Below are positions 8,538 to 18,295 of a stretch of DNA of 64,000 nucleotides, in pieces. The notes under the pieces are model-generated. The model saw only the letters and a list, made by a program, of their open reading frames with translations, did not search any database and was not told the DNA's origin. The stretch lies in the NCBI GenBank assembly GCA_018816945.1, contig JAHIVC010000024.1, positions 45,582-109,581 on the forward strand, given 5' to 3'. The translations under genes were made by a program, and so were the position numbers. Each line of letters begins with the position of its first letter. The stretch's first letter is position 1. The DNA is from Bacteroidota bacterium (GTDB taxonomy: Bacteria; Bacteroidota; Bacteroidia; Bacteroidales; GCA-2711565).

Positions 8538-9206
8538 TTAATCTCTTATACAGCGTACCGATAAACCACGATTTTTACCAGTGCTACTCCTGTAAACAAA
8601 TGTATTGCTAAAACTCAACATTCGGAACCATGCGTTGCTGCCGTTTTCTGTGGCGCTCCACCAATAACCGCCCTCTCCTTCATTTACAAAAGAACCGTCG
8701 GATGAACGCCTTCCTCCCGGCATACCTGTAAAACCACTTTCATTAGTATTCATATCATTTCTTTTCCAACCGCTTGTGCTTTTCATTTTTGTACCTGCAA
8801 CCTGAGCACCGCCAAGAAAATTTTCAAGCGCTGTCCATTCAGCATCGCTTGGTATATGCCATCCATCGGGAGCTAAACCCCTTGAATCATTTACCGCGTA
8901 CCAATTATATAACTTACCGTATTTTTGATCATTATCCGATTCATTTTGATAATAACACCAAGCAGGTTTACCTTCTTCACCTGCTTTAAGCCATTCTTCG
9001 TTTGTTCTTGCTTCGCCTATTAGATCTCCATTTCGAAATCTTGTTCGGCTTAAGTTATATTGCATCCACCAATTTTCACCTATTTTTATTTGAGTTTCTT
9101 TTGGAACAGGTTCGCCATAAAATGCTGCCTCCAACACCTTTTTACAACTTAAAAAAGGCATTGAAATAATAATTAATGCAAACAAAATTAAATTTAATTT
9201 TTTCAT
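8538..9206 (-). CDS. FISUMP-domain lipoprotein
   Basis: The protein has 222 residues from the ATG at 9206. That start is preferred over the ATG 27 nt upstream because an AAAGGA element lies just before it and the product then begins with a clean lipoprotein signal (lipobox PFLSC, Cys21). The rest matches the Fibrobacter succinogenes major paralogous (FISUMP) domain: WMQYNLSRTRFRNGD, YGKLYNWYAV, GWHIPSDAEWTALE, GGRR..GSF, GYWWSATE and a closing GLSVRCIRD. Such proteins are surface lipoproteins of Bacteroidota and Fibrobacteres with unknown function and a lectin-like fold resemblance. The gene stands alone between two repeat-rich gaps and is not obviously co-transcribed with moxR. Confidence 0.85.
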   Translation of the reverse strand: MKKLNLILFALIIISMPFLSCKKVLEAAFYGEPVPKETQIKIGENWWMQYNLSRTRFRNGDLIGEARTNEEWLKAGEEGKPAWCYYQNESDNDQKYGKLYNWYAVNDSRGLAPDGWHIPSDAEWTALENFLGGAQVAGTKMKSTSGWKRNDMNTNESGFTGMPGGRRSSDGSFVNEGEGGYWWSATENGSNAWFRMLSFSNTFVYRSSTGKNRGLSVRCIRD

Positions 9207-9420
9207 AAGATTTTCCTTTAAGAGCGATTTCATGTAAAGCTAAGAAATTTTCATTAATCGAACAATGGTTTACGGCATAGCTTTTCCTATAAATTTTTGC
9301 GTTGCGCGTATAATATGTTGACAGTTTTTAGTTTACTATTCCCCCCGCTATGCGGCAGTCAGGAATGACGCTTGGCTTCTTATTTTTATATTTTATCCAT
9401 GATCCACTGGACTGGGACTT

Positions 9421-9462
9421 ACAATGGTAATACATTGTAATACAATAGCAATACGGTTGTAG
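9421..9462 (-). repeat. 11-nt repeat, ATTGTATTACA family, minus orientation
   Basis: On the minus strand this reads CCGTATTGCT, ATTGTATTACA, ATGTATTACC, ATTGT. It is the same word family as the larger array at 54674-54760, in the opposite orientation. Confidence 0.65.
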
Positions 9463-9474
9463 TTTTTAGCATTT

Positions 9475-9527
9475 AACAATGAAACAATCGAACAATGAAA
9501 ACAATGAAACAATAAAACAATGAAACA
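9475..9527 (+). repeat. AACAATGAA-type tandem tract
   Basis: The tract contains about six degenerate 8-9-nt units of the form aacaatgaa / aacaatcg / acaataaa, ending just before the stop of the propeller-like gene at 9537. Confidence 0.65.
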
Positions 9528-9536
9528 CGCTAACAA

Positions 9537-12332
9537 CTATCTAATAAGGAAATTATATAAAATATGATCATCACCGACAAGCAAATTAATGGATACATTA
9601 TTCAAAAGGTCGCCAATTGAAAACACAGGACCATCATTGTTTCTTTGGTTTGATTCGATGAGCCCGTCTTTATCGAAAAGGTAAACCTTATTTTCTGTAT
9701 TTGAAAATACACACAGAACAATGGTTCCATCCGAAGCTTTATAAATGGTTGGTGGTATAGAAATTTCGCCAGAAAATTCGTAGCTGAAGATCTCTTTTTT
9801 CAGACGATCAAAAACGCTAAGTTTATCTTTGTCAATATAAATAAAGTCATTGTTTTCGTCTTGATCAAAATCCTCGTAAAGGAAAAAGTGATTTTCGGAA
9901 AAACTGCCAAAATCAACAGATGAAATATTACCTTTTGAACTGATATAAATAAGCTTTCCGGTTCTATCGGTTGTCACAAACAAGCCTTTGTTATTTGTTG
10001 AGTTAACATAGTATTCCGAGTTTTCAGCTTTACTAAACTGACTCTTCAGTATAATCCGATCACTGCCCTGCCTGTTAAGTATCCGGGTGTTGCCGTTCAA
10101 ATCTGCCAATAAAATATAATCCCTATTATTGGCAACCAAATGCTGAATCCTGCCCTGAACCTCCCTGTCTGTTTCTGCACGGTTCCATCCATCTACTTCC
10201 TTTCCATCAAGGGTGTAATTGTAAATATTCTGATCCGTACCAGCATAAATGATCCGGTAATCACGATTATTGGAATAATCAAAAACGGAAATTCCATTTT
10301 CTGCTCTGACTTTTAATTTGATCGGGTATGAACCCACTTTATTTCCTAAAATATCCAACAAATGGATACTGGTTTTTGTGTTAAATAAATATTGAAGTTT
10401 CCCGTCTTTAAAAAAATCAACTACATGTACTTCGCCCATTATCTGACCATCAATTTTATGTTTCCATAAAATATTTCCTTCATGATCAACCAGATAAATC
10501 TGATTACCGGCATCTGCTACTAAAGTGTACAAATATTGATCCTGATGGTTTCTGAGCAAAAAAGGTCTTTCAACAATATTGTCGTCGAGTTTGGTTTGCC
10601 ATGCCCAATCATTTTGTATCGGTACGTTAGCATCATAATTAAGATATAAATTGGTGAAAAGTCCGTTTTCCTGCGACGAATACTGCAATCCTAATGCCTG
10701 ATAGTTTTTAAATGTTGAAATATTTTGAATGATGAAATCGTATAGATTTTTATTTATGAAACGCTCCAGTAGGTTTAACCCTTTTTTAATATTGAAATAG
10801 AAATAAAAATTAGATTTTTCAGCCATATTATCCGCAAATGAAATATAAGCCGGATCTAAACTAAGGGGATGTCCGCTCATGTATAAATTAATGTACTTTT
10901 CAAGTGCTGAGGTAGAATTTGCAATAATCAGATAATCTTCTATAAATGTGTAATGAAATGCCTGAATACTGCTGAACGGTTCTCCAAAAACCAGTGGGAC
11001 GAATCCTTCTATATTGAGATGATAAAGATTGTGATCACGATATTTTTTTACTAAACCGCTACCATCTTTGTTTTTTGAGATCTGTTCTAAGTATAATTGA
11101 GCTGCCACAGCATTCTTCATTTTGATAATTGCATAGCAATTTTCTTCATAATTTAAATTACGGGTTGCAACAGAGACAAATGCAAAAGTTGGGCCCACAT
11201 GTGGAACAAATGCGTTTTGAAGATTCGTTTTCAACGATATGTTCAGCCGATAAACCATTTGATTGAAAAGATCAACACGTTCATTTTTGGCCAATAAATT
11301 CTGATAATCGGTAAAATATTTTTCGAAATTCCCAATCCCAAAATGCTGAAAAACAGTTGCCGTTCTTGGAATAATTTCTGCCATTTCAAATGGCTGTTCG
11401 TTTTGATTTTTGTATAGATTAATATAATCCGATGAGGAGTCGTTAGTGCTTGTATAACCACTCAAGAAAAATTCATCCTTTTTTATCATCAAATCAAGCT
11501 CCGACCAACCGGCCATATTTGAAAGCAAATTTAAACCGACAAAATCCTTTGGTGCGTTACTGCTTTCCGTTGAATTTGGGTTTATGGTATCTGTCGGTGA
11601 AGTTATGCCGTATCGTTCATTTGCTATTTGACCAAGAAGGGAGGGAAGTTGTTTGTAATTTACGAAGATGTTGGCTTCGACCCTTTTACCAGCCGTTTTT
11701 TCTACTTCCAAAAATGTTGAATTATGCCCGAAACTTTGATCAGATTGTAAATTTTCTAATGATTCAAGTACCAGATTTGCATTCGGGCTTCCGATAAACA
11801 AGCCACCTTCAATTGCATAAGTAAACGATCCTGTATATTGGTTAAAAACAAGTTTATTAAGCTGGTGCCCATTTACATTACTTATAAGCGTGGTGTAATT
11901 TTCACCATATATTCGTTCAAAAATCGTTCTGAGCGTTTTTCTACTTAAAGTGCCATCTAATTTAGACACGAGTAAAAGGTCAATATTATTGTTGTTCGAA
12001 TGAATGGAAATGATGGCATTTTGCACCTCAGTTGAGCTTTTGCTCTCTGTTTTCAGGTGCAATAGAGAATCAAATTTTATAATTTGTTCTTTGAATTCAC
12101 TGAAACCCGGAAGGGTAAGTATATTGCACCAGATGTTATTTTCGTTAATGCTGTGATATAATTGATCAAATGTGCCGAATCGGATGAATATGGATGAGGA
12201 TTCCGGAACGGCATCCAATACATCGTATTTCTCTTCATTTATTTTTTCATAGAAGAAAAATAAAAGTCCGGTGATTGTGATGATTAAAGCAATCATCAGG
12301 ATGTTCGCCAGACTTTTTTTTTGAATTAACAT
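9537..12332 (-). CDS. large membrane-anchored protein with DUF3352-like N-terminal part and C-terminal PQQ-type beta-propeller
   Basis: The protein is about 931 residues long from the ATG at 12332; a GTG four codons earlier is the other possible start. A single membrane anchor lies near residues 8-27, followed by a long extracytoplasmic part. The first 550 residues have DUF3352-like features (domain repeated in bacterial surface proteins). Residues 570-900 contain repeating blocks of the kind NQIYLVDHEGNILWKHKIDG, TSIHLLDILGNKVG, QNIYNYTLDGKEVDGW and GKLIYISSKGNI, which fit blades of a PQQ-like or YVTN beta-propeller. No catalytic motif is visible. It is probably an envelope scaffold. It lies 89 nt downstream of rnhB on the same strand. 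I do not recognise a specific function. Confidence 0.7.
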   Translation of the reverse strand: MLIQKKSLANILMIALIITITGLLFFFYEKINEEKYDVLDAVPESSSIFIRFGTFDQLYHSINENNIWCNILTLPGFSEFKEQIIKFDSLLHLKTESKSSTEVQNAIISIHSNNNNIDLLLVSKLDGTLSRKTLRTIFERIYGENYTTLISNVNGHQLNKLVFNQYTGSFTYAIEGGLFIGSPNANLVLESLENLQSDQSFGHNSTFLEVEKTAGKRVEANIFVNYKQLPSLLGQIANERYGITSPTDTINPNSTESSNAPKDFVGLNLLSNMAGWSELDLMIKKDEFFLSGYTSTNDSSSDYINLYKNQNEQPFEMAEIIPRTATVFQHFGIGNFEKYFTDYQNLLAKNERVDLFNQMVYRLNISLKTNLQNAFVPHVGPTFAFVSVATRNLNYEENCYAIIKMKNAVAAQLYLEQISKNKDGSGLVKKYRDHNLYHLNIEGFVPLVFGEPFSSIQAFHYTFIEDYLIIANSTSALEKYINLYMSGHPLSLDPAYISFADNMAEKSNFYFYFNIKKGLNLLERFINKNLYDFIIQNISTFKNYQALGLQYSSQENGLFTNLYLNYDANVPIQNDWAWQTKLDDNIVERPFLLRNHQDQYLYTLVADAGNQIYLVDHEGNILWKHKIDGQIMGEVHVVDFFKDGKLQYLFNTKTSIHLLDILGNKVGSYPIKLKVRAENGISVFDYSNNRDYRIIYAGTDQNIYNYTLDGKEVDGWNRAETDREVQGRIQHLVANNRDYILLADLNGNTRILNRQGSDRIILKSQFSKAENSEYYVNSTNNKGLFVTTDRTGKLIYISSKGNISSVDFGSFSENHFFLYEDFDQDENNDFIYIDKDKLSVFDRLKKEIFSYEFSGEISIPPTIYKASDGTIVLCVFSNTENKVYLFDKDGLIESNQRNNDGPVFSIGDLLNNVSINLLVGDDHILYNFLIR

Positions 12333-12421
12333 AATGAATTTCACGGATTCATTTCAAAATTAATATTAAATACATAACTCTGCATTTAGCGTATTTATTA
12401 TAATCAACAAAAGGATGTTAA

Positions 12422-13021
12422 TTAAAAATCCAAAGAAAGCGGATCAAAAAGTTTAAAGCTTTTTCGGTGATGTTGACAAATGCCATATTCCTGAATGGCT
12501 GCACGATGAGCTTTTGTTGGATATGCCTTGTTCTGTTCCCAAAGGTACTGAGGAAATTTTAAAGACAATACCTTCATATAATCATCACGGTAAGTCTTGG
12601 CAAGAATTGAGGCTGCAGCTATTGAAGCGTATTTCCCATCTCCCTTGATGATGCAGACATGTTCAATGCTTTTGTAAGTTTTAAAACGATTTCCATCAAT
12701 CAATAAAAGTTCGGGTATTTGATTCAACTGATCTATGGCCCTATGCATCGCCAGAAAGGATGCATTCAAAATGTTAATCCGATCTATTTCTTCATTATCA
12801 ACAATCCCAACGGCCCAGGCTATTGCTTCAGTTTCAATTATTTTTCGAAGCAAATAACGATCTTTCTCTTTAATTTGTTTGGAATCGTTTAACTGGTCAT
12901 TGACAAAAGTTTCAGGTAGAATTACCGCTGCCGCAAATACAGGTCCGGCCAGGCATCCTCTTCCGGCTTCATCGCAACCGGCTTCCAGTTTATTATCTGA
13001 ATATCTAAGCTTTAGCATCAC
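12422..13021 (-). CDS. rnhB: ribonuclease HII
   Basis: This 199-residue protein is the usual length for the family. The catalytic [12 protein letters not shown] motif is at about 17-28 (D17, E18), followed by the second acidic site in LLIDGNRF and the [16 protein letters not shown] block. The enzyme removes RNA from RNA-DNA hybrids and single ribonucleotides from DNA. Its start overlaps the stop of the upstream polytopic membrane protein by one base, so the two are translationally linked. The N-terminus may begin at either of two adjacent ATGs. Confidence 0.95.
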   Translation of the reverse strand: MMLKLRYSDNKLEAGCDEAGRGCLAGPVFAAAVILPETFVNDQLNDSKQIKEKDRYLLRKIIETEAIAWAVGIVDNEEIDRINILNASFLAMHRAIDQLNQIPELLLIDGNRFKTYKSIEHVCIIKGDGKYASIAAASILAKTYRDDYMKVLSLKFPQYLWEQNKAYPTKAHRAAIQEYGICQHHRKSFKLFDPLSLDF

Positions 13022-13995
13022 TAAACCTGAAAATGCATGTAAATGATGAAGAATACGGTTAAAGAAAAAATAAGGTCGGTCCAGAATAATTTTCGGAGAT
13101 CAGAAAAAAAGATGGATAAGAAAATAGCAACCGGTATATAAATTGTTCCCGAATCACTGATAATGCCATTGTTAACAAACAAAATTATGATTCCCATAAA
13201 AAACAGATTGAACATGATACTGATCTTTTTTCGAATCACAATTTTCTTATCATTTATCCTACCCATAATTCTTAATAATGAGAGGGCCATAAAAAAGGCA
13301 AGTATGGTTATGACAATACTTTCATCTCTTCCTGCACTCTCAAATTTCAATTTCATATTAGTAAAATAGTTTTGATAATGAAGCAGGTATTCTAAGGCAT
13401 TATCATTCCAAAAATAGTAAGTGAATAGAAAGAGGTAAGGAGTTAGTATTCCAATAATAGGGATAAACCAAGTCCTCCAATTTGGGATACGGTATATAAA
13501 TAAAACTGTCCAAATAAATACTAAAAGAACTGCTGAAGGGAAATAAAACAAAGATGCCAATCCAATATTGAACCCGGCCTTAAAACTTAAACGATAAAAT
13601 TCTGCCTTCAATTCAATATCTAACAGGGCATCAAAAGCTATCAATATGAAAATACTGGCGATCAGTGAAGGGTAAAGGTGCTGCAATGCCAGCGAATGAC
13701 TCATCAACACGATATATACAAAGGCCGTGAGAAAAGTATTTCTGTTGATTAATTCATGTTTAATCAATATCTGATTCAGATAAATAGCTTGGATAAAAAG
13801 GATGAGAAAGGAAACTATAATTAGAATTAAATGATTTCCTGTAATGGTAACTGCTAAATTATAAAATGGACTCGTGAAAGAAGTTTCAGCAATGGGGGGA
13901 GGATTCATAAATACAGCCTTCCATAGTCCGGTTCCTAGGATTAATAATCCCAGAAACTGAATAAATGAATTATTTTTGAAAAACCGGATAAGCAT
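13021..13995 (-). CDS. DUF6427-type polytopic membrane protein
   Basis: This 324-residue protein has about eight to nine hydrophobic segments spread over its length and no soluble domain. The N-terminal pattern ([12 protein letters not shown]..., GLWK...PP) is that of a Bacteroidota-specific family often found next to purD and rnhB. Its function is unknown. It lies between purD (12 nt upstream) and rnhB (1-nt overlap) and is therefore probably part of a purD-membrane protein-rnhB unit. Confidence 0.75.
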   Translation of the reverse strand: MLIRFFKNNSFIQFLGLLILGTGLWKAVFMNPPPIAETSFTSPFYNLAVTITGNHLILIIVSFLILFIQAIYLNQILIKHELINRNTFLTAFVYIVLMSHSLALQHLYPSLIASIFILIAFDALLDIELKAEFYRLSFKAGFNIGLASLFYFPSAVLLVFIWTVLFIYRIPNWRTWFIPIIGILTPYLFLFTYYFWNDNALEYLLHYQNYFTNMKLKFESAGRDESIVITILAFFMALSLLRIMGRINDKKIVIRKKISIMFNLFFMGIIILFVNNGIISDSGTIYIPVAIFLSIFFSDLRKLFWTDLIFSLTVFFIIYMHFQV

Positions 13996-14007
13996 AAAAT
14001 AGCCGTA

Positions 14008-15300
14008 TTATTTTTTAATAAATTTAAGTAAATCTTTTCCTAAATCCTTCCTGTAATAATTGCCTTTGAATTTAATTTTTTCAGCATTTTTATAAGATAA
14101 AGCTAAAGCTTCTTCCATCGACTTCCCGAAAGAGGTAATTGCCAACACGCGACCTCCATTTGTTAATACAGCCTTGTGATCATCAAATCTGGTTCCCGCA
14201 TGAAAAATGAGGCTATCTGTAACGGTTTCAAGTCCGGTAATCTCATCACCTTTGGGATACGATTCGGGGTAGCCTGCGGCTACCTGCATGATGGCAGCCG
14301 CATGTTTTTCTACAATTTCAAAGGTTTTTTCTTCCAGGTTTTCATCAGCTATGCCAATAAAAAGTTCCAACAAATCACTCTTGATCCTGGGAATTACTGA
14401 TTCTGCTTCAGGATCGCCCATCCTGACATTGTATTCGATAACCACAGGTTCTTCATTAACCTTGATCAAACCAAAGAAAATAAAACCAGAGTATTTGAGC
14501 CCGTCGCTGATTAACCCGTTTACGGTTGGTTTAATAATTCGTTCTTCAATTTTACGCATGAAAGCATCATCAGCAAACGGTACGGGTGAAATAGAACCCA
14601 TTCCACCTGTATTTAATCCCGTATCTCCTTCCCCAATTCTTTTATAATCTTTGGCTTCGGGTAAAATTTTATAGGATTTCCCATCAGTTAAAACAAAAAC
14701 AGAAAGTTCAATCCCATCTAAAAATTCTTCAATTACAACCTGTGCCGAAGCTTCTCCAAATTTTGCATCATTCAACATGGCTGTAAGTTCGGTTTTAGCC
14801 TCTTCCAAATTGCTCGAAATAATTACTCCTTTGCCGGCTGCAAGTCCGTCTGCTTTTAAAACATAGGGAGGCTTCAGGGTTTCCAGGAATTTTATTCCTT
14901 GTGCTAATTCATATCGCCCGAAGGTTTGGTAAGCTGCAGTTGGAATATTGTGTTTGTACATAAAGCTTTTGGCAAAATCTTTACTTCCTTCAAGAAGTGC
15001 AGCACTTTTTTTGGGGCCTATCACTGCTATGTTTTTCAATAAAGGGTCATTCGAAAAATAATCAGCAATGCCTGCAACCAAAGGGACCTCAGGTCCTACA
15101 ACTACCATACTTATTTGTTGTTCAAGAACGTATTTTTTTAAAGAATCAAAGTCATTAACATCTATTGGGACATTGGTACCGAGTGATGCTGTTCCGGCAT
15201 TTCCCGGGGCAATAAATAATTTTGTGAGTTTGGGACTCTGCTTAATTTTCCATGCAAATGCATGTTCACGGCCTCCTGATCCTAAAATTAGTACTTTCAT
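14008..15300 (-). CDS. purD: phosphoribosylamine-glycine ligase
   Basis: This ATP-grasp enzyme of 430 residues catalyses the second step of de novo purine synthesis, making GAR from phosphoribosylamine, glycine and ATP. I chose the ATG at 15300, which gives MKVLILGSGGREHAFAWK, the canonical PurD N-terminus; an earlier ATG would add nine residues with no homology. Visible motifs are GPEVPLVAGIAD, KADGLAAGKGVI, GDTGLNTGGMGSISP and the metal-binding EYNVRMGDPEAE. The upstream 116-nt gap to the glycosyltransferase gene shows no clear promoter box. Confidence 0.96.
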   Translation of the reverse strand: MKVLILGSGGREHAFAWKIKQSPKLTKLFIAPGNAGTASLGTNVPIDVNDFDSLKKYVLEQQISMVVVGPEVPLVAGIADYFSNDPLLKNIAVIGPKKSAALLEGSKDFAKSFMYKHNIPTAAYQTFGRYELAQGIKFLETLKPPYVLKADGLAAGKGVIISSNLEEAKTELTAMLNDAKFGEASAQVVIEEFLDGIELSVFVLTDGKSYKILPEAKDYKRIGEGDTGLNTGGMGSISPVPFADDAFMRKIEERIIKPTVNGLISDGLKYSGFIFFGLIKVNEEPVVIEYNVRMGDPEAESVIPRIKSDLLELFIGIADENLEEKTFEIVEKHAAAIMQVAAGYPESYPKGDEITGLETVTDSLIFHAGTRFDDHKAVLTNGGRVLAITSFGKSMEEALALSYKNAEKIKFKGNYYRKDLGKDLLKFIKK

Positions 15301-15416
15301 TTGTTCGAGTTTAGATCCAAGACTCAACTATCAAGACACAAGAAAATTAGAATAATCCTAAACGGCTTGCCTTGGATATTTAACTATGTCTGACTTTAAT
15401 CTTGCACAATTATATT

Positions 15417-16544
15417 TTAAGTATTCACTGTTTTTTCAATGCCGTCCCACATTAAATCTGCTGTTTTTTGCCAGCTGAATTTTCGACGTTGAATTTGGGC
15501 ATTCTTAATCAATTTGTCTCTCAGTAAAATATCTCTATCCATTTCAATCATCGCCTTGGCAACAGATTCAATGGATTCTGGATTTACCAATAAAGCTCCA
15601 TCACCAGCAATCTCCGGCATTGAGGTCACATTTGAAGTTATTACAGGAACATCGCAAAAATAGGCTTCCAGAATGGGAATTCCAAAACCTTCTAATTTTG
15701 ATATTAACATTAATGCTTTTGCCGAAGCAGTGACTTTGGCTAAATCGTTGCTGTCCAGTCTTCCCGTAAAATGAATATCCTGCTTGTATGCTGAGCTTTT
15801 ATAGGCATCCCTGAGTTCGGATGAATTCCATTTTAGGGCTCCGACAAATAACAATTTATCTTTGGAGGATGTTTTTTCCTTATATAAATCGAATGCTTTT
15901 ATTAAAACCGATAAATTTTTTCTGGGCTGGATTGACCCAACATAAATAAAAAAATCATTCCCTTCACTGAAAATTTGTTTTACTTCTTCTTTTTCGGCTG
16001 GTTTAATTGGTTGAAAAATAGGTCGGGCAGCACAATAAACCACATCAATTTTTTCTTTTTTGATATGATATTTTTCGATGATGTCATTTTTTGAATATTC
16101 TGAAACTGTTGCAATCCTGTTAGCTTTTTTAGCAAATCTCGGGAAGAAAAATCGGTAGTATTTTCTTTCCAGATAAGGATAATCCTGAGGGTGATGTTCA
16201 AAGTTCAGATCATGAAAAATTGCAATTGAGGGTATTTTTGATCGTAAAGATAAATAACCGTCAGGCGAAAGAAACAGATCAATTTTTAATCTATTTAGCA
16301 GTGAAGGAATTGATAATTCAAACCAAATGAAATACAAAAACGGGTGCCTTGCCTGAGGCCCGATAATGATAGGGGTTACGTTATCGCTAAAAATAAAATC
16401 TTCATCGAAATCGCGATCAAAAAAGAAATAGAATTCATGTTCCGGATGATTGCGGGTAATAATTTGCAAGCTCTCAAAAATAAAATATCCAATTCCGTCA
16501 AGCTTATTTCTTACTAATAATCTGGTATTTACCGCAATTTTCAA
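15417..16544 (-). CDS. GT4-family glycosyltransferase
   Basis: This 375-residue protein has the two-domain GT-B layout. The N-terminal domain starts MKIAVNTRLL and contains HDLNFEHHP. The C-terminal donor-binding domain has FIYVGSIQPRKNL, LLFVGAL and the E-X7-E-type retaining signature EGFGIPILEAYFCDVPVITS. It probably adds mannose or a related sugar to a lipid-linked glycan. It is divergent from the flippase-Wzz-ligase genes at 16699-20778, which suggests a shared role in surface polysaccharide synthesis. The sugar specificity cannot be read from the sequence. Confidence 0.88.
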   Translation of the reverse strand: MKIAVNTRLLVRNKLDGIGYFIFESLQIITRNHPEHEFYFFFDRDFDEDFIFSDNVTPIIIGPQARHPFLYFIWFELSIPSLLNRLKIDLFLSPDGYLSLRSKIPSIAIFHDLNFEHHPQDYPYLERKYYRFFFPRFAKKANRIATVSEYSKNDIIEKYHIKKEKIDVVYCAARPIFQPIKPAEKEEVKQIFSEGNDFFIYVGSIQPRKNLSVLIKAFDLYKEKTSSKDKLLFVGALKWNSSELRDAYKSSAYKQDIHFTGRLDSNDLAKVTASAKALMLISKLEGFGIPILEAYFCDVPVITSNVTSMPEIAGDGALLVNPESIESVAKAMIEMDRDILLRDKLIKNAQIQRRKFSWQKTADLMWDGIEKTVNT

Positions 16545-16698
16545 TTTGGATTTTATTGGCTGTTAGTAATATTTAAATCGGTTGAATGTGATATTTTACT
16601 ACCTTAGTTTGTATTACAAAAATATGGTTTTTTCAGATTAATATTTGAATAAAAATCAAAGTGGCGTAAAGGTCTTTTACCCAATATAATCAACATAG

Positions 16699-18189
16699 AT
16701 GCAGCGTAAATTTGTGACAAATATTATTTTTTTATTAGCTCTTAATTTTCTGATTAAGCCTTTTTGGTTACTGGGAATTGATAGAAGTATACAGAATATT
16801 GTTGGCTCGGAGAGCTATGGTTTTTATTTCGCCGTTTTTAATTTTTCGCTGCTTTTTAATATCATTCTAGATTTCGGGATTACGAGTTTTAATAACCGTA
16901 ATATTGCCCAAAATAAACAACTTTTAAAGAAACATTTTTCAGGAATTATTGTTCTGAAGGTATTACTGATATCGCTTTATGGGATCGTGGTTTTATTGGC
17001 GGGTATATTTATCGGTTATGATTCAAAACAGCTTTATTTTTTATTGTGGGTTGGGATTAACCAGGCTTTATTGTCTTTCATTTTGTATCTCCGTTCGAAT
17101 ATTTCAGGACTTTTATTGTTTAAAACAGACAGTATTATTTCAGTTCTTGATCGTTTCTTAATGATTCTTATCTGTAGTCTTTTGATCTGGGGAAATATCC
17201 TCAATTCTCCTTTTCAAATTGAATGGCTGATCTATTCTCAGACAATTGCTTATCTCATTACGCTTGTTGTGGCCTTAATAATTGTTATCCGGAAATCTGG
17301 GTTTCAGAAACCAAACTGGAATGGATTGTTTTTGATCATGGTTATAAAAAAGAGCCTGCCATTTGCGTTAATGTTATTTCTGATGGGAATTTATAACCGG
17401 GTTGATTCGGTGATGTTGGAACGTATTTTATCAGGTACAAAAGGCGAATTTCAATCCGGAGTTTTCGCCCAGGCCTATCGCTTATTTGATGCGGGAAATA
17501 ATATCGCACTGCTTTTTGGTGTGATTTTACTTCCCATTTTTGCGCGCATGATCAAGAAAAAAGAGTCGGTCGAAAAGTTGGTCAAATTATCTTTTACCAT
17601 CATTTTTACGTTTGCAATAATTTTGGCGATGAGTTCTTACTTCTATCGCGACGAAATCATGAAATTGCTTTATTCGCAGCATGGGGATGAAATGCTGGGC
17701 GATTTCAATCAAAGGATCTTACAATCAGGTAGCATTTTTGGAATCTTAATGTTTAGTTTTGTGGCGGTGTGTTCCAGTTATATCTTTGGAACTTTATTGA
17801 CCGCCTTGGGCGATTTACGTTTCATGATAAAAGTTGCGTTGGTGGGAGTCTTGATAAATCTTGCTACAAATATCTTGCTTATCCCTTCGCTCGAAGCCGT
17901 TGGTGCAGCTTACGCCAGTTTGGGTGCTCAAACAATAACCGCCTTTGCAATGATAATCGGTGTTCAAAAGCGGTTTGCATTTAGAATTAACTATCGTTAT
18001 CTAAGTCAGTTGTTTAGCTTTATTTTACTTGTGTGGCTGCTGAATTTTGTTTCGAAAATTTCTCCTATGAATTCATTGATCAACTATTCATGCGTGATGC
18101 TGATTTCTTTGTTGTTTGCATATTTACTTAGATTGCTAAATGTTAGTTCGTTTATCGCCATTCTGAAAACCGACCCTCGAGTGAAATAA
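16699..18189 (+). CDS. polysaccharide flippase (Wzx/MATE-like oligosaccharide exporter)
   Basis: This 496-residue protein has about twelve to fourteen hydrophobic segments and the polysaccharide biosynthesis family layout: the N-terminal block NFLIKPFWLLGIDRSIQN, and the central LPFALMLFLMGIYNRVDSVML motif typical of the MOP exporter superfamily. It would flip undecaprenyl-linked oligosaccharide units across the inner membrane. It is the first of three plus-strand genes (flippase, Wzz-type, ligase). The 154-nt divergent gap upstream must hold promoters for both directions, but no strong TAnnTTTG match was found. Confidence 0.85.
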   Translation: MQRKFVTNIIFLLALNFLIKPFWLLGIDRSIQNIVGSESYGFYFAVFNFSLLFNIILDFGITSFNNRNIAQNKQLLKKHFSGIIVLKVLLISLYGIVVLLAGIFIGYDSKQLYFLLWVGINQALLSFILYLRSNISGLLLFKTDSIISVLDRFLMILICSLLIWGNILNSPFQIEWLIYSQTIAYLITLVVALIIVIRKSGFQKPNWNGLFLIMVIKKSLPFALMLFLMGIYNRVDSVMLERILSGTKGEFQSGVFAQAYRLFDAGNNIALLFGVILLPIFARMIKKKESVEKLVKLSFTIIFTFAIILAMSSYFYRDEIMKLLYSQHGDEMLGDFNQRILQSGSIFGILMFSFVAVCSSYIFGTLLTALGDLRFMIKVALVGVLINLATNILLIPSLEAVGAAYASLGAQTITAFAMIIGVQKRFAFRINYRYLSQLFSFILLVWLLNFVSKISPMNSLINYSCVMLISLLFAYLLRLLNVSSFIAILKTDPRVK

Positions 18190-18295
18190 TGTTTAACTTA
18201 ACTCATCAGGTATGTGATTTGAATAAGCCTGTAAACTTCATACAATATACTGATTGAATTTTCATAAATTTGAGAAGAATAAAAAAAACTAAAAG

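Larger units (their letters stand above)
9234..9536. other. repeat-rich gene-free interval
   Basis: About 300 nt without a gene. It holds a GC-richer word (CCCCCCGCTATGCGGCAGTC near 9352), an inverted copy of the 11-nt ATTGTATTACA repeat at 9421-9462, and an AACAATGAA-type tract at 9475-9527. I see no promoter or RNA gene that I can support. Confidence 0.6.

Noticed and set aside
8429..8611. 60-codon plus-strand ORF in the gap upstream of moxR
   Set aside because: It enters the FISUMP gene antisense, has no recognisable motif or ribosome site.
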